This document shows positions 37,291 through 50,999 of a stretch of DNA of 64,000 nt, piece by piece. Where the stretch lies: assembly GCA_032207245.1 (NCBI GenBank), contig CM063503.1:102467693-102531692 (forward strand), in the 5' to 3' direction. The stretch is from Pardosa pseudoannulata. Its lineage: Eukaryota; Arthropoda; Arachnida; Araneae; Lycosidae. The notes below the pieces were generated by a model. That model was not told the origin of the DNA and did not search any database. It saw only the letters and a program-made list of their open reading frames with translations. The translations under genes were made by a program, and so were the position numbers. Position 1 is the first letter of the stretch; each line of letters begins with the position of its first letter.

Positions 37291-37976
37291 AATCAACTCA
37301 ATTTTGACATTAACAAAATTTACCAAACTCGATTGATTTTAACAGAGATTATTTAACAGCATAATAAAAGCGATAAGTATTATAGAAGAATAGGAAATAA
37401 ATTGTCATTATCTATGATAATGAATTGTTTACTTTATTCTTAATGAAATATAATCTCAAAACTAATTTGAATTTTGAAATAAATGTAACCTTTATTTGAA
37501 AACCTTAATTTTTCAGACCGAATTCTGGGCGCGAAGCGGTTAGTGTAGTTATAAGGCTATTAATTGTAGGGGACGTAGGGTATAGGTTATTTATAACTAA
37601 ATGTTTCGTGCTAGTTATAAATAAGATATAACTATATTTAAAAACAAAATATTAATATATTTAAAGATTTCAAACGATTTTAGATATCAGTATTCTCACG
37701 TAAATTATATTTGATTGAAAAAGAAAGGAATAGCATTTATTTATTAAATTATAAATGGAGAATTGATTAGAATATTGATCATATAACATTTATTGTGCAA
37801 TAAAAATAATCAAGAATGAATTTAAAATTAATACGAATTATATATTTAAATAATGGGGAAATATGAAATAGTTAAATGATTCGAGGTATGTACAATATTT
37901 ATAATTAATCGCGGGATATCTAAATTTGAAGAAAAACTGATTTATAAGCAACAAATAAATGAGATATATCAGGGAA

Positions 37977-37984
37977 TGACGTCA
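37977..37984. promoter_or_regulatory. CRE palindrome TGACGTCA
   Basis: A full CREB/ATF consensus site lies 52 bp upstream of a GC-rich ATG exon, at the distance expected for a core promoter element. A chance occurrence cannot be excluded. Confidence 0.5.
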
Positions 37985-38035
37985 TAGTACCAAAAACCAC
38001 AGCCATCTATATAGAAGGCCTGTGCACTTAAAAAA

Positions 38036-38076
38036 ATGGCGGCGGCCGAAGGCGGTTTCTCTCCTATAATCCTCAA
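38036..38076 (+). CDS. Candidate short first coding exon, possibly of GLCE
   Basis: The ATG at 38036 opens MAAAEGGFSPIIL in a GC-rich burst (GGCGGCGGCCGAAGGCGG) unlike its surroundings, and the frame reaches a possible donor AA|GTAAAT at 38077. The two leftover bases join in frame to the GLCE exon at 51477 (AA+T, then GAT TCC CCG ATG), which would give a 17-residue cytosolic extension before the conserved GLCE methionine, across a 13.4-kb intron. The donor is only moderate, and phase agreement has a one-in-three chance. It could also be the first exon of another gene or a 5'UTR exon. Confidence 0.35.
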
Positions 38077-38442
38077 GTAAATTGTGTTATGCCTTTTACT
38101 ACTCATCAAAATATTTTTTCAAAAAATAAACTAAGGATATTCAATTATTTCATTAACTTGAATATTTATTAGTAGAAAATTATTTTGCTATAGATATTTT
38201 ATTTGTGTGTCAATTTATATTTAAATTTTAGTTACCAACTTCATACACTACAAGAAAACAGATATGATACATAGATAAAATTTTAAGCAAAGAAATTACA
38301 TTTGCAAAAAATTACACAACTGGCATCTTTTTTTTCTTTTTACTTACCTTTTATTAAATGGTCCTATGGAAATAAAATGTCTTAATCTTTATTCATAAAA
38401 TATGATCCTTTACGGATCACATTAAAGTTAAAATAAATAAAA

Positions 38443-38542
38443 NNNNNNNNNNNNNNNNNNNNNNNNNNNNNNNNNNNNNNNNNNNNNNNNNNNNNNNNNN
38501 NNNNNNNNNNNNNNNNNNNNNNNNNNNNNNNNNNNNNNNNNN
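38443..38542. other. Assembly gap of 100 N
   Basis: Exactly 100 N, the usual placeholder for a scaffold join of unknown size. Distances across it are therefore not reliable. Confidence 0.99.
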
Positions 38543-38582
38543 GGTCTCACAATAAATACCTCCTCTAATTTTTATTTTAACC

Positions 38583-38700
38583 CTATAAGCGTCTGAGCCG
38601 GATTTTTCCCTATCTCTGAAACCGTGCTTAAAGCGGCTGAGCCGGCTTTTTCTCCGTTCACGAAAACGCTCTTAAAGCGGCTGAGCCGGCTTTTTTTCTT
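38583..38700. repeat. 44-bp GC-rich tandem repeat, about 2.7 units
   Basis: The minus-strand word GCCGGCTCAGCCGCTTTAAG, or a close variant, recurs at 44-bp spacing (plus-strand centres near 38595, 38639 and 38683). A frame on the minus strand (38572-38877) stays open across it, but I do not recognise its product, and it contains repeat-encoded sequence. Confidence 0.8.
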
Positions 38701-41615
38701 TCTTCCTTCCCCCTTGCAAATTTCTTTGATTGACACCGGGGAGGTGCTGCGGTTGTAAAGAAGAAGGCAATTGGTGCATTTCTGGACTAGAGTGCATCCT
38801 ACTTTTTTTGTCAAGGACTCCAAAGGACCAAGTTCCGGCCCTGATCGCATTTTTTCTATAGTAAAAGAATTGTCCAAATTTATACTTAAGAATATTACGT
38901 TTTGAAAAATGTGTGTATATAAAAATATGTTGTTAACATATTAAAATATTTATCGTTTTAAGAGCTGCTTTTTTATCATAAATATTATTTAAACTTTTAA
39001 AAACGAGAATTTCTCCTGACAAAATAATTTCCATACTAACAGAATTATCAAATCTTCCAGGTTTTTTTTTCCATTACTTTTTTAGACTAACATTTTATAT
39101 TATATCTGCTTTCAATTATGATTTTATATTAATGAGAAACATTTTTAAAATATCAAACGTAGCTTTAACTTATTTTATGAACATGGATGAATTACTATCT
39201 TCTAAATAGTTTACAGTTCTGTTTCTCTTTTTAACTAGTCGTCTAGTTTTATTAATTTATTTTTTCTGTTGTGTGTATATGAAAGAAAAAAGTTCTTTAC
39301 TACAAAGATTTTTGGAAATATATTATGAAAATTTTCAAAAATAAAATAAATATCGAAGGTGGCCATTTATTTATTTACACGAGTGTTAGATAATTGGCAT
39401 TTGATCTTTTCATATATTCCTTGATTTCCAATATTTCGACTTAATACAACGTGTAAAATAATTAGGAAAAAAAAATAGAATAACTACTTTGTGACAAAAT
39501 ATATTAAAAAAAAAGAAATTTTTATACTAATTTTAAAATATACCTTTAGGAATGGAAAAAAAATATTTTAATCTATAGCGAATGATAATTAGTTATTTAA
39601 TAGAGTTAAAAAGTAACAAATATATTGTTCTAAACAAGTGTTATCCTGTTACTGCTGCCATTTAGCCTGGTTTGTTGTTAATTGTCTTAATTTGAGTTGA
39701 AACAGTTGATAAAATATTTATAAGTTTATCTAAGACAAAATAATAGAATTATATTTATACATACTAAGAATAATATTTTAAATATTCGTTCATTCGGGAT
39801 ATGAAATCTCCCAAAAATAGTTTAATTCTTATTCAAGTCTTGAGGTTTTACATTTAATTTAAATTGTATAATTTAATGGGGAAGTATTGGATTTTTGCAT
39901 AACAGGTATATATTATATTAATATATGTCAAATGTTTAAAAATACAGTTTTCAAATAGATAAAATTTAAAAGAGAAATTTAATTTAGTAACTGAATAAAT
40001 TTCTAACCCTGAAAACTTCGTTTCGTCGATACACAATGATAAAATTTCCTATGGTGCATACAATGACAACCTTTTGTAACTTTACGTCAGTAAAGTTACG
40101 TCAACGTTAAGTTACTTTATTAGTTACTTCAACTTATACAGTATAATTGTTCGTTAATAATTTTTTTATAGTTTGAATATAGAGGATTTGTCAGAAACTA
40201 TGTATAATTAAAGCACAACGTTATATAATGCTTTTTGAAAGAGATAATTTTAAACCTAAAGATTTTTATTATTATTATTATATAGACAATGAATATGCCC
40301 AAACAATTTCTGTTGTAATATACAGATACAGTTTTAATTTAATAAATGCAGTAAAGATTGTTTTATGCATGCTAAAAAAGATACTTGCATCATGTCTAAT
40401 TATGAACCAGTTCTCAAACTATTCTATTTCCCTTTCAAAGCCATATGGTGAATTTCAGTATCATGTAATTCTTTGAAATTCCCTATTTTTTTTATATTTA
40501 AGTGTTGGGTCTCCTTAGTGCCGTCTAATGCAGCCACATCTTTGCATAACAGCATGGCATGGGCCTATTACCATTTGCTTTCTTTTTGATCCAATATATT
40601 CATTACTTTTGAACATGGCTCTCATCTGGGGCTCTCATTTTCCAGGAAATGAACGGAACACTAAAAACTGGTTTCTTTGGTCCCCTGCAAAAGACCAGGG
40701 AAATCATCAGGAGAAAGTTTATCTATTCTAAAGAAAAGGCTTTTTTTACTTCGTGCCGGAGGTGTATGGGTCATGGGCTGAGAGAACCCACCCAACTCCT
40801 TCTTCCGTGCAGTGTGTAAACAAAGAATACACACACGTAGACACTTATCCGGTGCAACTTAGCTAATTCCAAGATTGCCTGACATTGGGGTGCATTTTTA
40901 TGGTGACATTGAGATGCATTCTTTGTATAGATAGGCTTAGAATAGTCATAGTGAAATAATAATTTCAATGTAATTATATTAGGGTTTTGTGACTAGCAAA
41001 GTATATTTAACATAATGACTAAATATCTTTTTCGTTTTTTCATTTAAAGATTAAATAGTGAAAGCTATTTTTTTCTTTTGAAGTAAAATATAATTAGATC
41101 AAAATGAGAAAAGATAATGATTTTCCTTCTTTTTCTGTATTGTAAATACAAAAAATTTACACGTTGTTAAATTATACTCAAGGGAAGCAATTCAAAAATT
41201 ATATTAAGTTTTTTAATTTTTAATTATATACTTATGTCAACGTTTAAGAGGTGAAAAAAACTGCACTGACCGATACTCAAAGTATATTTAAATGTCCAGA
41301 AAGACATATAACTTTTGCAGCATCTTAGTTGCTATTTCTTTTTACTGCAAATTAAATATATCTTTGATTATTAAGCTACAAAAGTAGCAGAACCACAATA
41401 AAAAAAGGAAACAAATGTTAGCATTAAGAGAAACTATTGGATTCCAAGAATTGTCAAATATACCGAAGCAATTGAATATTTTCTTCAGTAAAAGGGTGAA
41501 TTTTAAGAACATTGACAATACAAGTAATACATGTTCCGCGAAAAGAAATTTGTTAGATTTTTTTTTTAAACCCGAAAATAAGTTTTTGAAAAATAATGCC
41601 CTCAATAAAAGTTTT

Positions 41616-41617
<2 letters not shown>
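38701..41617. other. Non-coding sequence, possible GLCE intron
   Basis: AT-rich, apart from a GC-richer island at about 40500-40880 that has no recognised coding content. Confidence 0.4.

Positions 41618-41702
<85 letters not shown>
41618..41702. repeat. (TA)n microsatellite
   Basis: About 42 uninterrupted TA units. The IYIYIY runs seen in translation come from this repeat and are not protein. Confidence 0.97.
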
Positions 41703-41704
<2 letters not shown>

Positions 41705-42348
41705 AATCGCTTCCAAATATAGGGCATGTTTTTCATTCTGAGGTGTCTATTATATGGAGGTTTTACTGTATTTTCTTTTATAATGACAAAACATAAAGTT
41801 TTAATTATGTAAAAAATGTCACTGTTATGGAAAATATTATCTATATATTTTAGCACTGGCTTAAAAAAAGTCTTAGCTTTTACAAGGATATAAGGGTGTA
41901 ATTTACTTGGTAATCATAAGTTTAGTGTTCAATTGATAGAAGGCTTATAAATTTAATGCAACACAGAATTCCTTTTAAACATTTTATGGGGAGAAGAGAG
42001 AAGAACAAAAGAATTCTTCAGTATTCTTTGCATATAACATGAAGGGTTTTTTACCCAATCTAATATTATTTTTATGAAACTTGTCAAACCACAGAAATTA
42101 TAACACCGTGCAAACAGAATATGAAATAATCAATATTTGATTATACATAAGTATTTTTACTAATAGAAAGATATTTTAAATTTACATAATTACATAGCAT
42201 ACAACATACAACAAATTATATAAAAAATCAGTGGAATATTTTTAATGATGCCAAAATATAAAGATTTAATTGAACAATTTTTAGTAATCTCTTGAAGGTC
42301 ACCAAATGATAGTGGATCTTTCTCATCACATATTTAAATTAAAGCATA

Positions 42349-42522
42349 AATGGTCCGTTGTTTTGGATCGCTACGGTCCCATTCTTTTGCTACACGAGGG
42401 CTAATTCTGACGGGAAACTAAGTCATAAAGATAATTATAAATGGCTATTAACATCCATGCCAGTAGTGGGATTCAAACCCATACATTCCGGTACCGGAGA
42501 GCAGCGCCCTACCTAATTGACC
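42349..42522 (-). mobile_element. tRNA-derived SINE copy
   Basis: The minus-strand order is head, box B (plus-strand GGGATTCAAACCC), then body (plus-strand CTACACGAGGGCTAATTCTG). The hairpin region is altered. Flanking 7-bp repeats AAGCATA occur at 42342-42348 and 42523-42529. Confidence 0.8.
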
Positions 42523-42529
42523 AAGCATA

Positions 42530-45500
42530 CTGTACTATTAGATTTGCCATCATTCATATTTCTTTTTATTTATCCGAATGAGAGGGAATTGATCTATGTT
42601 TTTAGCTACACTTTTTACATGGGATTTCTATTTTATTGTTTCAGTCCAAATTTTGTTTTTAAATGCATGAACTGGCTATTCTATTGTATCACCAGTCAAA
42701 AATTTAGTCTTTTAGTTTTGAAAAACTACTATAAATAGTAACTTTATAAATGTTATAGAATGTTTAGATTATGTATGTTTCTTAGTAATGAGTAAAACTA
42801 ATTCATTTATCAGCTTGTTATTAACTTCTAAAAATTCTTTCATTTTGGATTAGCTGTCGCAAGTATGTAATTTTCAGAGTTTAAAGTTATAAGTTATTAG
42901 AAAGAAATGAATATTTTTAAATTAATGAGGTACTCTTAAGAACAAAATAACCGACTGACAAATTAAGTTACGTCAATATATTTAAATCATAGTTTTATTA
43001 TTATTATCAGTAAATTCAAAAGATAGATCAAAGTATGTATCTGCACCAAAGATTTTCATTTATTATTATTATTATTATTATTATTAAGAATATGTATTTC
43101 GTTGTAATTTTATTTCAATAAGAAGGATGAGTTTCCTTATACTCAATAGTAAAAAGTAACAATGTTAAAGAAATAGGGGTAGGGGGAGAAGCATTTCTTG
43201 TTAATTTATTTACAACAAAAGAAATTTTAAAAACGTAAACAGTCCATAAGCCTTAAAAAAATTTAATTTTTAATCATGGAAAATACTACTAGAAATTTTA
43301 AAGGTATTAAAATACTACTAGCTTATCAATTCAGCAATTTAACCTTTAACTATGTATGAACACAGATGTTGAAATTAACAAAAGTGGTTTATAATTAAAA
43401 TATTTCGAAAACAAAATTTTTGTTAAATAATTTTGATGATTCCAGTTTGAGAAATTTAAAAGTTTTCAAATATATTTAAACTTTAATGGAATTCCTCGAC
43501 CCCCCCCCTTAGTTTTATCGAGACTAAGCAGAGTACTTTGAAACCCTTGCAACGTTAATCTCTATCTGAATTCATACGTAAATTTTAAGTGATTCAATAA
43601 TTACAACTCTTACACCTTACAAAGCTTTTTTCTTATTAAAAAAAAAAAAAAAAATTCAAGTCCACTTAAAAGGTCTGGTACCATTTAGCTACAACAAAAG
43701 TCGTCAAAATTAGCTTTATTTTCCTTATTCTACAACTCAAAAACTAAACTTATTTAGAAGAAAATTTAAAATTGACGGCTGTCGTGATATTTCTGTGAGA
43801 AAACAAATTAATTATATCTAACTGTACCAAGTAAATTTTTTTAAATATTCTTAAAAAGGTGTTTTTTTTTATTTGAATGGATACAAATAATCATTTCATG
43901 GTGAAAAATTGAAAAGACACAAAATATATTTTTAAATTAAACAAATAAACTGTATTTAAAAAAAAAAAATTGGGCGATGTTGCGAGCAAATAGATAACTG
44001 TAAATAATATTAGTTTGAAAATATTTTATATATTATTTATATATTTATTTATATATTTAAATATTTTATATATTATTAAAATATTTTATATTTTATTTAA
44101 AAAAATTTTCTTCTTAAATCAAGAAAAGTTTTAAGGAAAACAAGCGACTTTTAAATGGTTGTTTTCAAAGAATTCAATTTTTAACTGGGTTCCTGAGATG
44201 AGATAAATGATACCTTAGGCACTAATATTCATCAGAAATAAGTTTAGATTAAAATAAAATATTTTCATAAAAGTTGAATCCCCCAACAATATTTTATAGA
44301 AACGTTCCTTGGACGCTGAATATTAACAATTAATTGTAAGTTTTCACTCCATGTGGTGAAAAAAATTGGGTATTGATTTTTATTTACGTTGAATGTAATT
44401 TATATAAAAAAGTATTAAATTATATATGGTTATGGTGAATTATTTGGTAGTTTCGACAGGTTAAACACTTTGTAGCTCAATAAAACTCTTTGCGTTTTAA
44501 AAGCTTTCCCATATTAATGAAAAACGCATTAAAAGACAATGTACAAAATTTCAGGAAGTCTGAGAAAAAAGGCATGAATCTTAATAATTTTAAAGCCGAT
44601 AATGCGTAAAATAAAACCAAAAACACGAGGCTGTATAATATAATTAAATTTAGTTTTAAAATAAACATGTAGGGTAAAAGGCAGATTAACGATCCAAAAT
44701 ATTAAAGCTATATTAGGAAAAGAAATTATTAAAAAAAAAAAATATTTTTCTCTGATTTTGTGTGAAAATGCTAGAAGTCAAAATGCTATTGCAAACTTTT
44801 CCTAAAAAAATCCTACCAGCAAGAATCGAACAGATTTTGTGCTTATCAGCTCAAAGCGGAAGAGTAACAAAAGGCTATTTTTTACGAGGGATGGACAATG
44901 ACGACGAAGTGGGAGGTACAACTGTCAACTTTCCCGTCAAACCAGGGGGGAAGGAAAAGTGACCGTCTTGGTTTCCGGCCGCTTTAGGAGAGAACAAGTT
45001 CTAACACACTGGGCATTTTAGAAGGGAAATTTTCGTTAAGATGCCGCCGCTTATAAGGTTAATATTACATCTGTCTCTATTTATAAAAAACGATGCTACT
45101 ACAAATGTGTGTGTATATGATATATGTATATTTATTTGACTTGTTTGTGTTTACAAACAAAAGATATGTGTTTAGCATGAATAAAGTATTAATACATGTT
45201 AAATAAAATTGGAAAAAAATATAACTGATTTTACATACCTTTGGGTTTTAATTCCTCGTATTTCTGCTCCCATAAAATCCGGGTTTTTTGCCAAGAAAGT
45301 AAACATTGACATGCTGTCAATTTTCGGGAGGTTGTCTGATTGTCCTTTGGTAAATCCAGGTAGAAGAAATATTTATGACAAATTGAGATAACTAAGCTAT
45401 CTAGATCGATAAAATAAACCTTCAGGTTTAAATAAAAATAAATTTTGATAGCTAGAAAATTTTAGGAACTTGCAAAAACAAAATCGGAAAATAGTGCGCG

Positions 45501-45743
45501 CTTAAAAGCAATACAAAAATATTGGTCTGCATGAACGATGACATCACAACCAATCACGGAGCGTTTTGATGTCAGATGATTTTCGCTTAACTTTAAAATT
45601 AATTTTTTAAATGATGGACCCAGTTTTTTACATTTTTGAGAACATTTTTGGAATCTACGAGTCTGAAATTATCAGAAAAACACTAAGTTGTTTGAATCCC
45701 CCACATGTGCAAATCCTTAATTCTGTTTCGTTCAATCACGAAA
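42530..45743. other. AT-rich non-coding sequence
   Basis: No coding exon is recognised. It includes an ATT trinucleotide repeat at about 43059-43085, several A-runs and a GC-richer island at about 44760-45060. Confidence 0.45.
43059..43085. repeat. (TTA)n microsatellite
   Basis: Nine perfect TTA units. Confidence 0.9.
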
Positions 45744-46161
45744 TAACTCTATAGACCCTCAAAATTTGCAACGCGAATTTTTGAGAGCCTCTACTCATAG
45801 GTTGGCTGTTTGTTGCCGCTTGAAATCGGCTACGACTATATCAGAAATACGCATATGTCTAACTCCTGTTATAAATAAATTTAATTATATAAATTTGTTT
45901 AAATGGGCAGACAGCAAAATTTTGTGAGAGATGAATTTTGAAAATCTCTGTATAACTCTATAGACCCTCAAAATTTGCAACGCGAATTTTTGAGAGCCTC
46001 TACTCATAGGTTGGCTGTTTGTTGCCGCTTGAAATCGGCTACGACTATATCAGAAATACGCATATGTCTAACTCCTGTTATAAATAAATTTAATTATATA
46101 AATTTGTTTAAATGGGCAGACAGCAAAATTTTGTGAGAGATGAATTTTGAAAATCTCTGTA
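45744..46161. repeat. Exact 209-bp tandem duplication
   Basis: The unit at 45744-45952 is followed directly by a copy at 45953-46161. I find no difference between them. Each unit holds a small inverted repeat (CTCAAAA and TTTTTGAG) and the words GTTGCCGCTTGAAATCGGCT. The identity means either a very recent duplication or an assembly error. Confidence 0.95.
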
Positions 46162-49100
46162 CTTAATGTTAACGAGACAGGAAAAATATGTTTCTGACAT
46201 TTTTCAATATTGAATTCATAAAGACATATAGGTAATAAATTCTGCTCGTTTTTAATATCGAAATGCATCCATTCCTTTTAACGTCTTTATAATACTCTGG
46301 ATATTTTAAAACAATGCGTTATTAACTTAAGTTCCAAGCCTTTGTAGATCCAAATTGTAAAGTAAAAGTTTGAAGAACAATAAGGTCACATTAAATATTA
46401 TTTACGCGATTGTCCTGTGGAACTCAGTTTTGTGAACTTTTATATGAGAAAGTTTATACCCTTTCAGATGAGTGTTGCTTATTTATGGTTATTTAAGAAT
46501 TATTTATGATATTATTTCTATGCAAAATCCAAGATTCTCTCACTTTTTATTTCTGTGTCCATGGCAAGTTTCTGCTCTTCCTATCCTTAATCTGGCAGCA
46601 ATATTTACTCGAAGTGTTGAATTATGGTTGAATTGCTGGTTTAATAATTAGCGGCAGGGAAAACAAACGTCCATTAAGTGATTGTATGCAAATAAAATTT
46701 AATATTATTCTTTGATGATTTCTTGATCGGGTATTTGGGAAATGCGTTCACGAAATGAAAGAGTCTATGTCTACTGGGTAATTATCAGAAACTTAAATTT
46801 TCAGAAAATAAACTTTCATTTTTTTTTTTATATATGCTGAAAGTTATTTTGACTTTTAATTCCTTATAGAGAGTATTAGATATATATTTGATTATTTTTC
46901 TATTAAGTCAGTAATAACTTAATTCGATTTTAAAATGTCTGAAATTATTTTGGTACTTGTAAAATTTGATTTGTTGAAAATTAAAAGTAAATATTGTATC
47001 GCGGTATATTTTTTTACTTTAAGTTATTTATACTTTTGGCATTTCAAACTAGGAATAATTTTCGTTGATGTGGTAAAGATTTTGTCATTCATCTTTTATA
47101 GTATGTTGGAGCACTGTAATATGCGTAAATTTTTCTTTGCTTATTGTTTTTGTCTATTTTCCCCATTTTTGTTGTTTGTGTAGTCAGATGTTCAGTTCCT
47201 TGAATTTTGAATGAAGAAATTTTATTTATTTTATTTTCGATCAGAATGTCTTTTCTCTTGTTCAAATGTTGAAGTTGCACAGTAAATTTAAATTTAAGTA
47301 TTTTAATCCGATCGTCTTAATATAGGACTTCCATATTCATGATACATAAATTTCAGTATTAATAGGCGAAAAGTTATATGTTAAATCAAACTAGATTTAT
47401 TAAATTCTACTGAGTTTTATAAGATGTTTGATGGGGGTATTAGGATTGTTTTCCACTATTTTCTTATGTGTTTTTCAATTCCACTTTTTTTTTAACTTAA
47501 AAATTTTATATTGAACTTACATTTTAATTTAATTTTATTGATTCTGAAAATTATAACCCTGTTTTAACTGATTTGTTAAATTAAAACAAAGTATTTATAA
47601 CTTACTTTAGAAACAAGATTTGTTGAGTTTTATTTCAATTTCATATATTATGTAATATGGGATAAATATGCGTCAATAATAAATCTGAAGTTTGTTTGAT
47701 ATTTTGTTAAATCTTTTTCTTTATAAATCTATAATCTTTATATAAATTTTGTAAAGTATTTTAAGTCCTTGATGGGTGACGAAAGTGTCAGCTTAACAAA
47801 ATGTACTAGATTTACAAGATTAGCCTAGTTATATTTTTGTAGTATATTTTGTAGTGATTAATTTAGATTGAAATTTTTGATATATGTATATTCTTCGATT
47901 TTTTTTTTCTTATAATTTGAGAGGATATAATAATAGCAGTAATTAATGCAAGCATCTGATATTTTATCAATGGGTAAGCCCATTCCTGGAGATGGGGTTG
48001 TCAAGTATTTGAGTGCAAATTTATTTGTATACACTATATAATTTTAAAATAAATATTAAAACTGTGTAATTTGTACTATACTAATGGTAATCTTTTTTTA
48101 CTTTATTTTGTTTGTTATATTGTCCAAAAAATCATTGGATAATGGATTTGTCCTGTTGCAGGTAGCTTCCACTTTACAGGATAGGGACAAATTTGGCATC
48201 CTTAAATTTTACTGCCTGCACAAATAATATTCATAGCATGCCTACCAGGATTGGACTTGTCTATGTTCTAGAATGTTTGCTGAAATAGCTAATGTTAATG
48301 CACATATGTTTCTTTGTAGATTATGTATTCTGTTCTCAAATTTGTATTGCTTTTATTCACTTGTTCTGATTTTTGAGAATCAACTTAGTGTCTATTATTA
48401 AAAGTAATAATTAATAGGCTACAATGGATAGTTTATATGCTTTCATTTTAAAATGAATTGTATCTAAAGAACTGTGTTTCATCTGAAAACATGCTCAATG
48501 AATTAAGGAAATTTAAAAAGTTCCCGAAGAAGTAAATTAAGACATCAGGTATTAAAGATGCTTTTAGTTCAAAGGAGAAATTTGTTGATTTTATTAATTG
48601 TTATAATTCTCATATTTATAAATGTTTTTAGTAGAGTTTTCCATTATATAATGTATTTAATTAACCATTCTACCTTTCTTTTCAGTTTGCTTTTTCTTTA
48701 TATTTTATAGCGCAAAGTTATTTCCTTAACAATTTTTTTGTTGTTGTTCTTCTATTGTCTGTTTTATGAGCATATATATAGAGTGAGTGTATATACGAGT
48801 TGCCAATCTGTAAAATATACTCATATAAGCTCCTTTCAAGCTTAAAAGACACATAGCAATCTTATCCTACATTATTTTTTTCTGAGTTTAATATGGAAAA
48901 TATCTGAGTGTTTATTATTGAGATATTTATAATTCTTTCCCTTTATACTTTATTTGTAAACACATACCTCTAAAACAGGTTATTTTATTTTACTGGTTTA
49001 ACCATTTACTAACAGTAGCTTCTATTTTTTAATTGTAGTATGTCAGTAAGTTGTAATATGTTACCAATTTTAAGCTGAATTAAAACAAATGACAAACTAT

Positions 49101-50681
49101 GACTACTTAAGTTTGATTAAAATCTTGCATGTTTTGAATAAAGTTTGATTTTAGAATCTATTAAAATAAATTCTTATATATAGGTTATCCTACTGTTTAT
49201 AATATTTTTGTGAATGATAATTTTAAGAACTTTAAATTTTTAGTTTTGCTTAATTATTCATTTTTGTTAAACATAATGTAAAGAGTGTTTTTAGTCACCC
49301 ATCATCAGTAATTTTTCTTTATAGGCAGATAAGAGTATAGAGATATAGATATAAAGTTTTGCTTAAACCTTTGATTCTATAAAGTGATAGAAAGCATTTT
49401 AAAATTTATTTTTTATATTTTGAATATCCTCAAATTAACTGCACAATTTCTCTAGAAACAGAATATAAGAAACCTGAAGTAAAAGAACCATTTGTTGTAT
49501 AACAACTCCACGACCACTCTTTTTAGCTTATACCATGTTATTTAAAAGGTTTAATTATTTCTGGCATTTATCTCTGTTTGATATTGGTGTACTAATTTTA
49601 AAAATTTGCTCATTTCAAAAATTTTTGAGGTAAGTACTATCAATATCTGAAAAGTAAACAAAATATAAAGTAAAACTCAAAAAGTACTTAAGGCAAAATT
49701 CCTGTATATGTACCCTCACTTGAACACACAATAGTTATAGTCACTAGAATATTGACTATGCATTTCTCAGAGATTAAGCTGTTCCTTCTCTACCCCCTTA
49801 GAAAAATCCCTCTGTTACCCTAGAAGCAAGCTATAACAAATAGAAGAAAAGACATTATATGTGCAATTAACAATGATACATTAGGATAAACATTGCAATT
49901 GAAAGGCAAAAGGCTGGAGGAAATTTTGCCTGCTTTATCGGCAAGAAGTCAGGCTCTTAGGCATTATAGATATGATAATCAGATTAATCTTAGCAATTTT
50001 CTTAGAATAGAGGTATATTAAGAAACAGAAGGCAAATGTAGCTTTTGATATATTTTGTTAAGGGTGCCTACTATACCTACATATTTTACACATTCCCGAT
50101 ATATAGAGAGCATATTTTAATTACTTTCTATGTTTATTATATTCCTTTAGTACAATAATTAAAGCTGGATTATTTATCAATAAATTGTCAAATATAGATA
50201 TTCTTCAAGTATCGCAGTAACATTAAAAAAAAAAAAAAAATCAGCTCTGATGATATATTTCCCAACAGCAATGCTGTTTTTTCTCTGTAAGTGATATCAT
50301 GGACCATCAAAAGATACCTGAATATTCTACATATATAAATATAAAGCAATATTTCTCCCAGTTACTGCATTTCTTTGATGTTCTCTTCACATATTTACTC
50401 ATATATTTGATGCAAACACAAGCCAGAAAATCTACCCTTGAAGATTATCATATCTCCATCAAGGTCTTTGGAAGTATATCCCAATACATTCATACAATGC
50501 ATTTGGGTAAAAACTGGAAGTTCATTAGTGTCTTGTTTCTGCATCTGCTACTAGCTTGTATCTATTGGGATAAATCAAAGATATTGATATGCACTGCTTG
50601 ATCACAATAACCTGTGACAAGTGCAAGTTATGATATATCTTGACAGCTTTCTGCTTGCCTATTCATATTTTCTGTTAATAT
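46162..50681. other. AT-rich non-coding sequence upstream of GLCE coding exons
   Basis: No exon is recognised on either strand. The open frame at 50299-50601 has no family I know and an AT-driven composition. Part of this stretch may be GLCE intron or hold its 5'UTR exons. Confidence 0.4.
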
Positions 50682-50689
50682 TGTTGGCA

Positions 50690-50999
50690 CAAGGCCGTAG
50701 GCAGAGGGAGGGATTTGGGGGACTGGTCCCTCCCCCCCCCCCGAAATTTTGAAATACCATTTTGTAGATAGACAATGTCCCACGTTTGTGTATGTGTGTG
50801 CTATCAGCCTAACTGTTTATTATTCTCTTTAAAAAAACTGCTCAGACCATAAAAGTCTTCCCTTTCTGCTAGCCGGAAATACAGCACTGTATTTCGGAAA
50901 TACAGTGCTTTCCCTTTCATCAATTGAAGTACCATTCACAAATAAAGATGTCTTTCTCCCTTGGTCCCCCTCCGAAAATAATTTCTGGCTATGGCCCTG
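50690..50999. mobile_element. 0.3-kb hAT MITE, copy 2, perfect 8-bp duplication
   Basis: It shares termini and most of its body with 34919-35255, including CAATGTCCCACGTTTGT and AATAAAGATGTCTTTCTCCC. TGTTGGCA is repeated exactly at 50682-50689 and 51000-51007. The central palindrome is well preserved (GGAAATACAGCACTG and CAGTGC words). Confidence 0.92.

Noticed and set aside
38572..38877. 101-codon minus-strand frame with Cys residues (GCTLVQKCTNC)
   Set aside because: Half of it is the 44-bp tandem repeat. No family was recognised and it lies next to an assembly gap, so it is not called as a gene.
41415..41856. Open frames on both strands with long IYIYIY runs
   Set aside because: They are translations of the TA microsatellite at 41618-41702.
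48150..48240. Possible exon after TTGCAG
   Set aside because: No frame gives a convincing peptide and no downstream donor is clear.
50299..50601. 100-codon plus-strand frame
   Set aside because: AT-driven composition, no recognised domain, no splice context.
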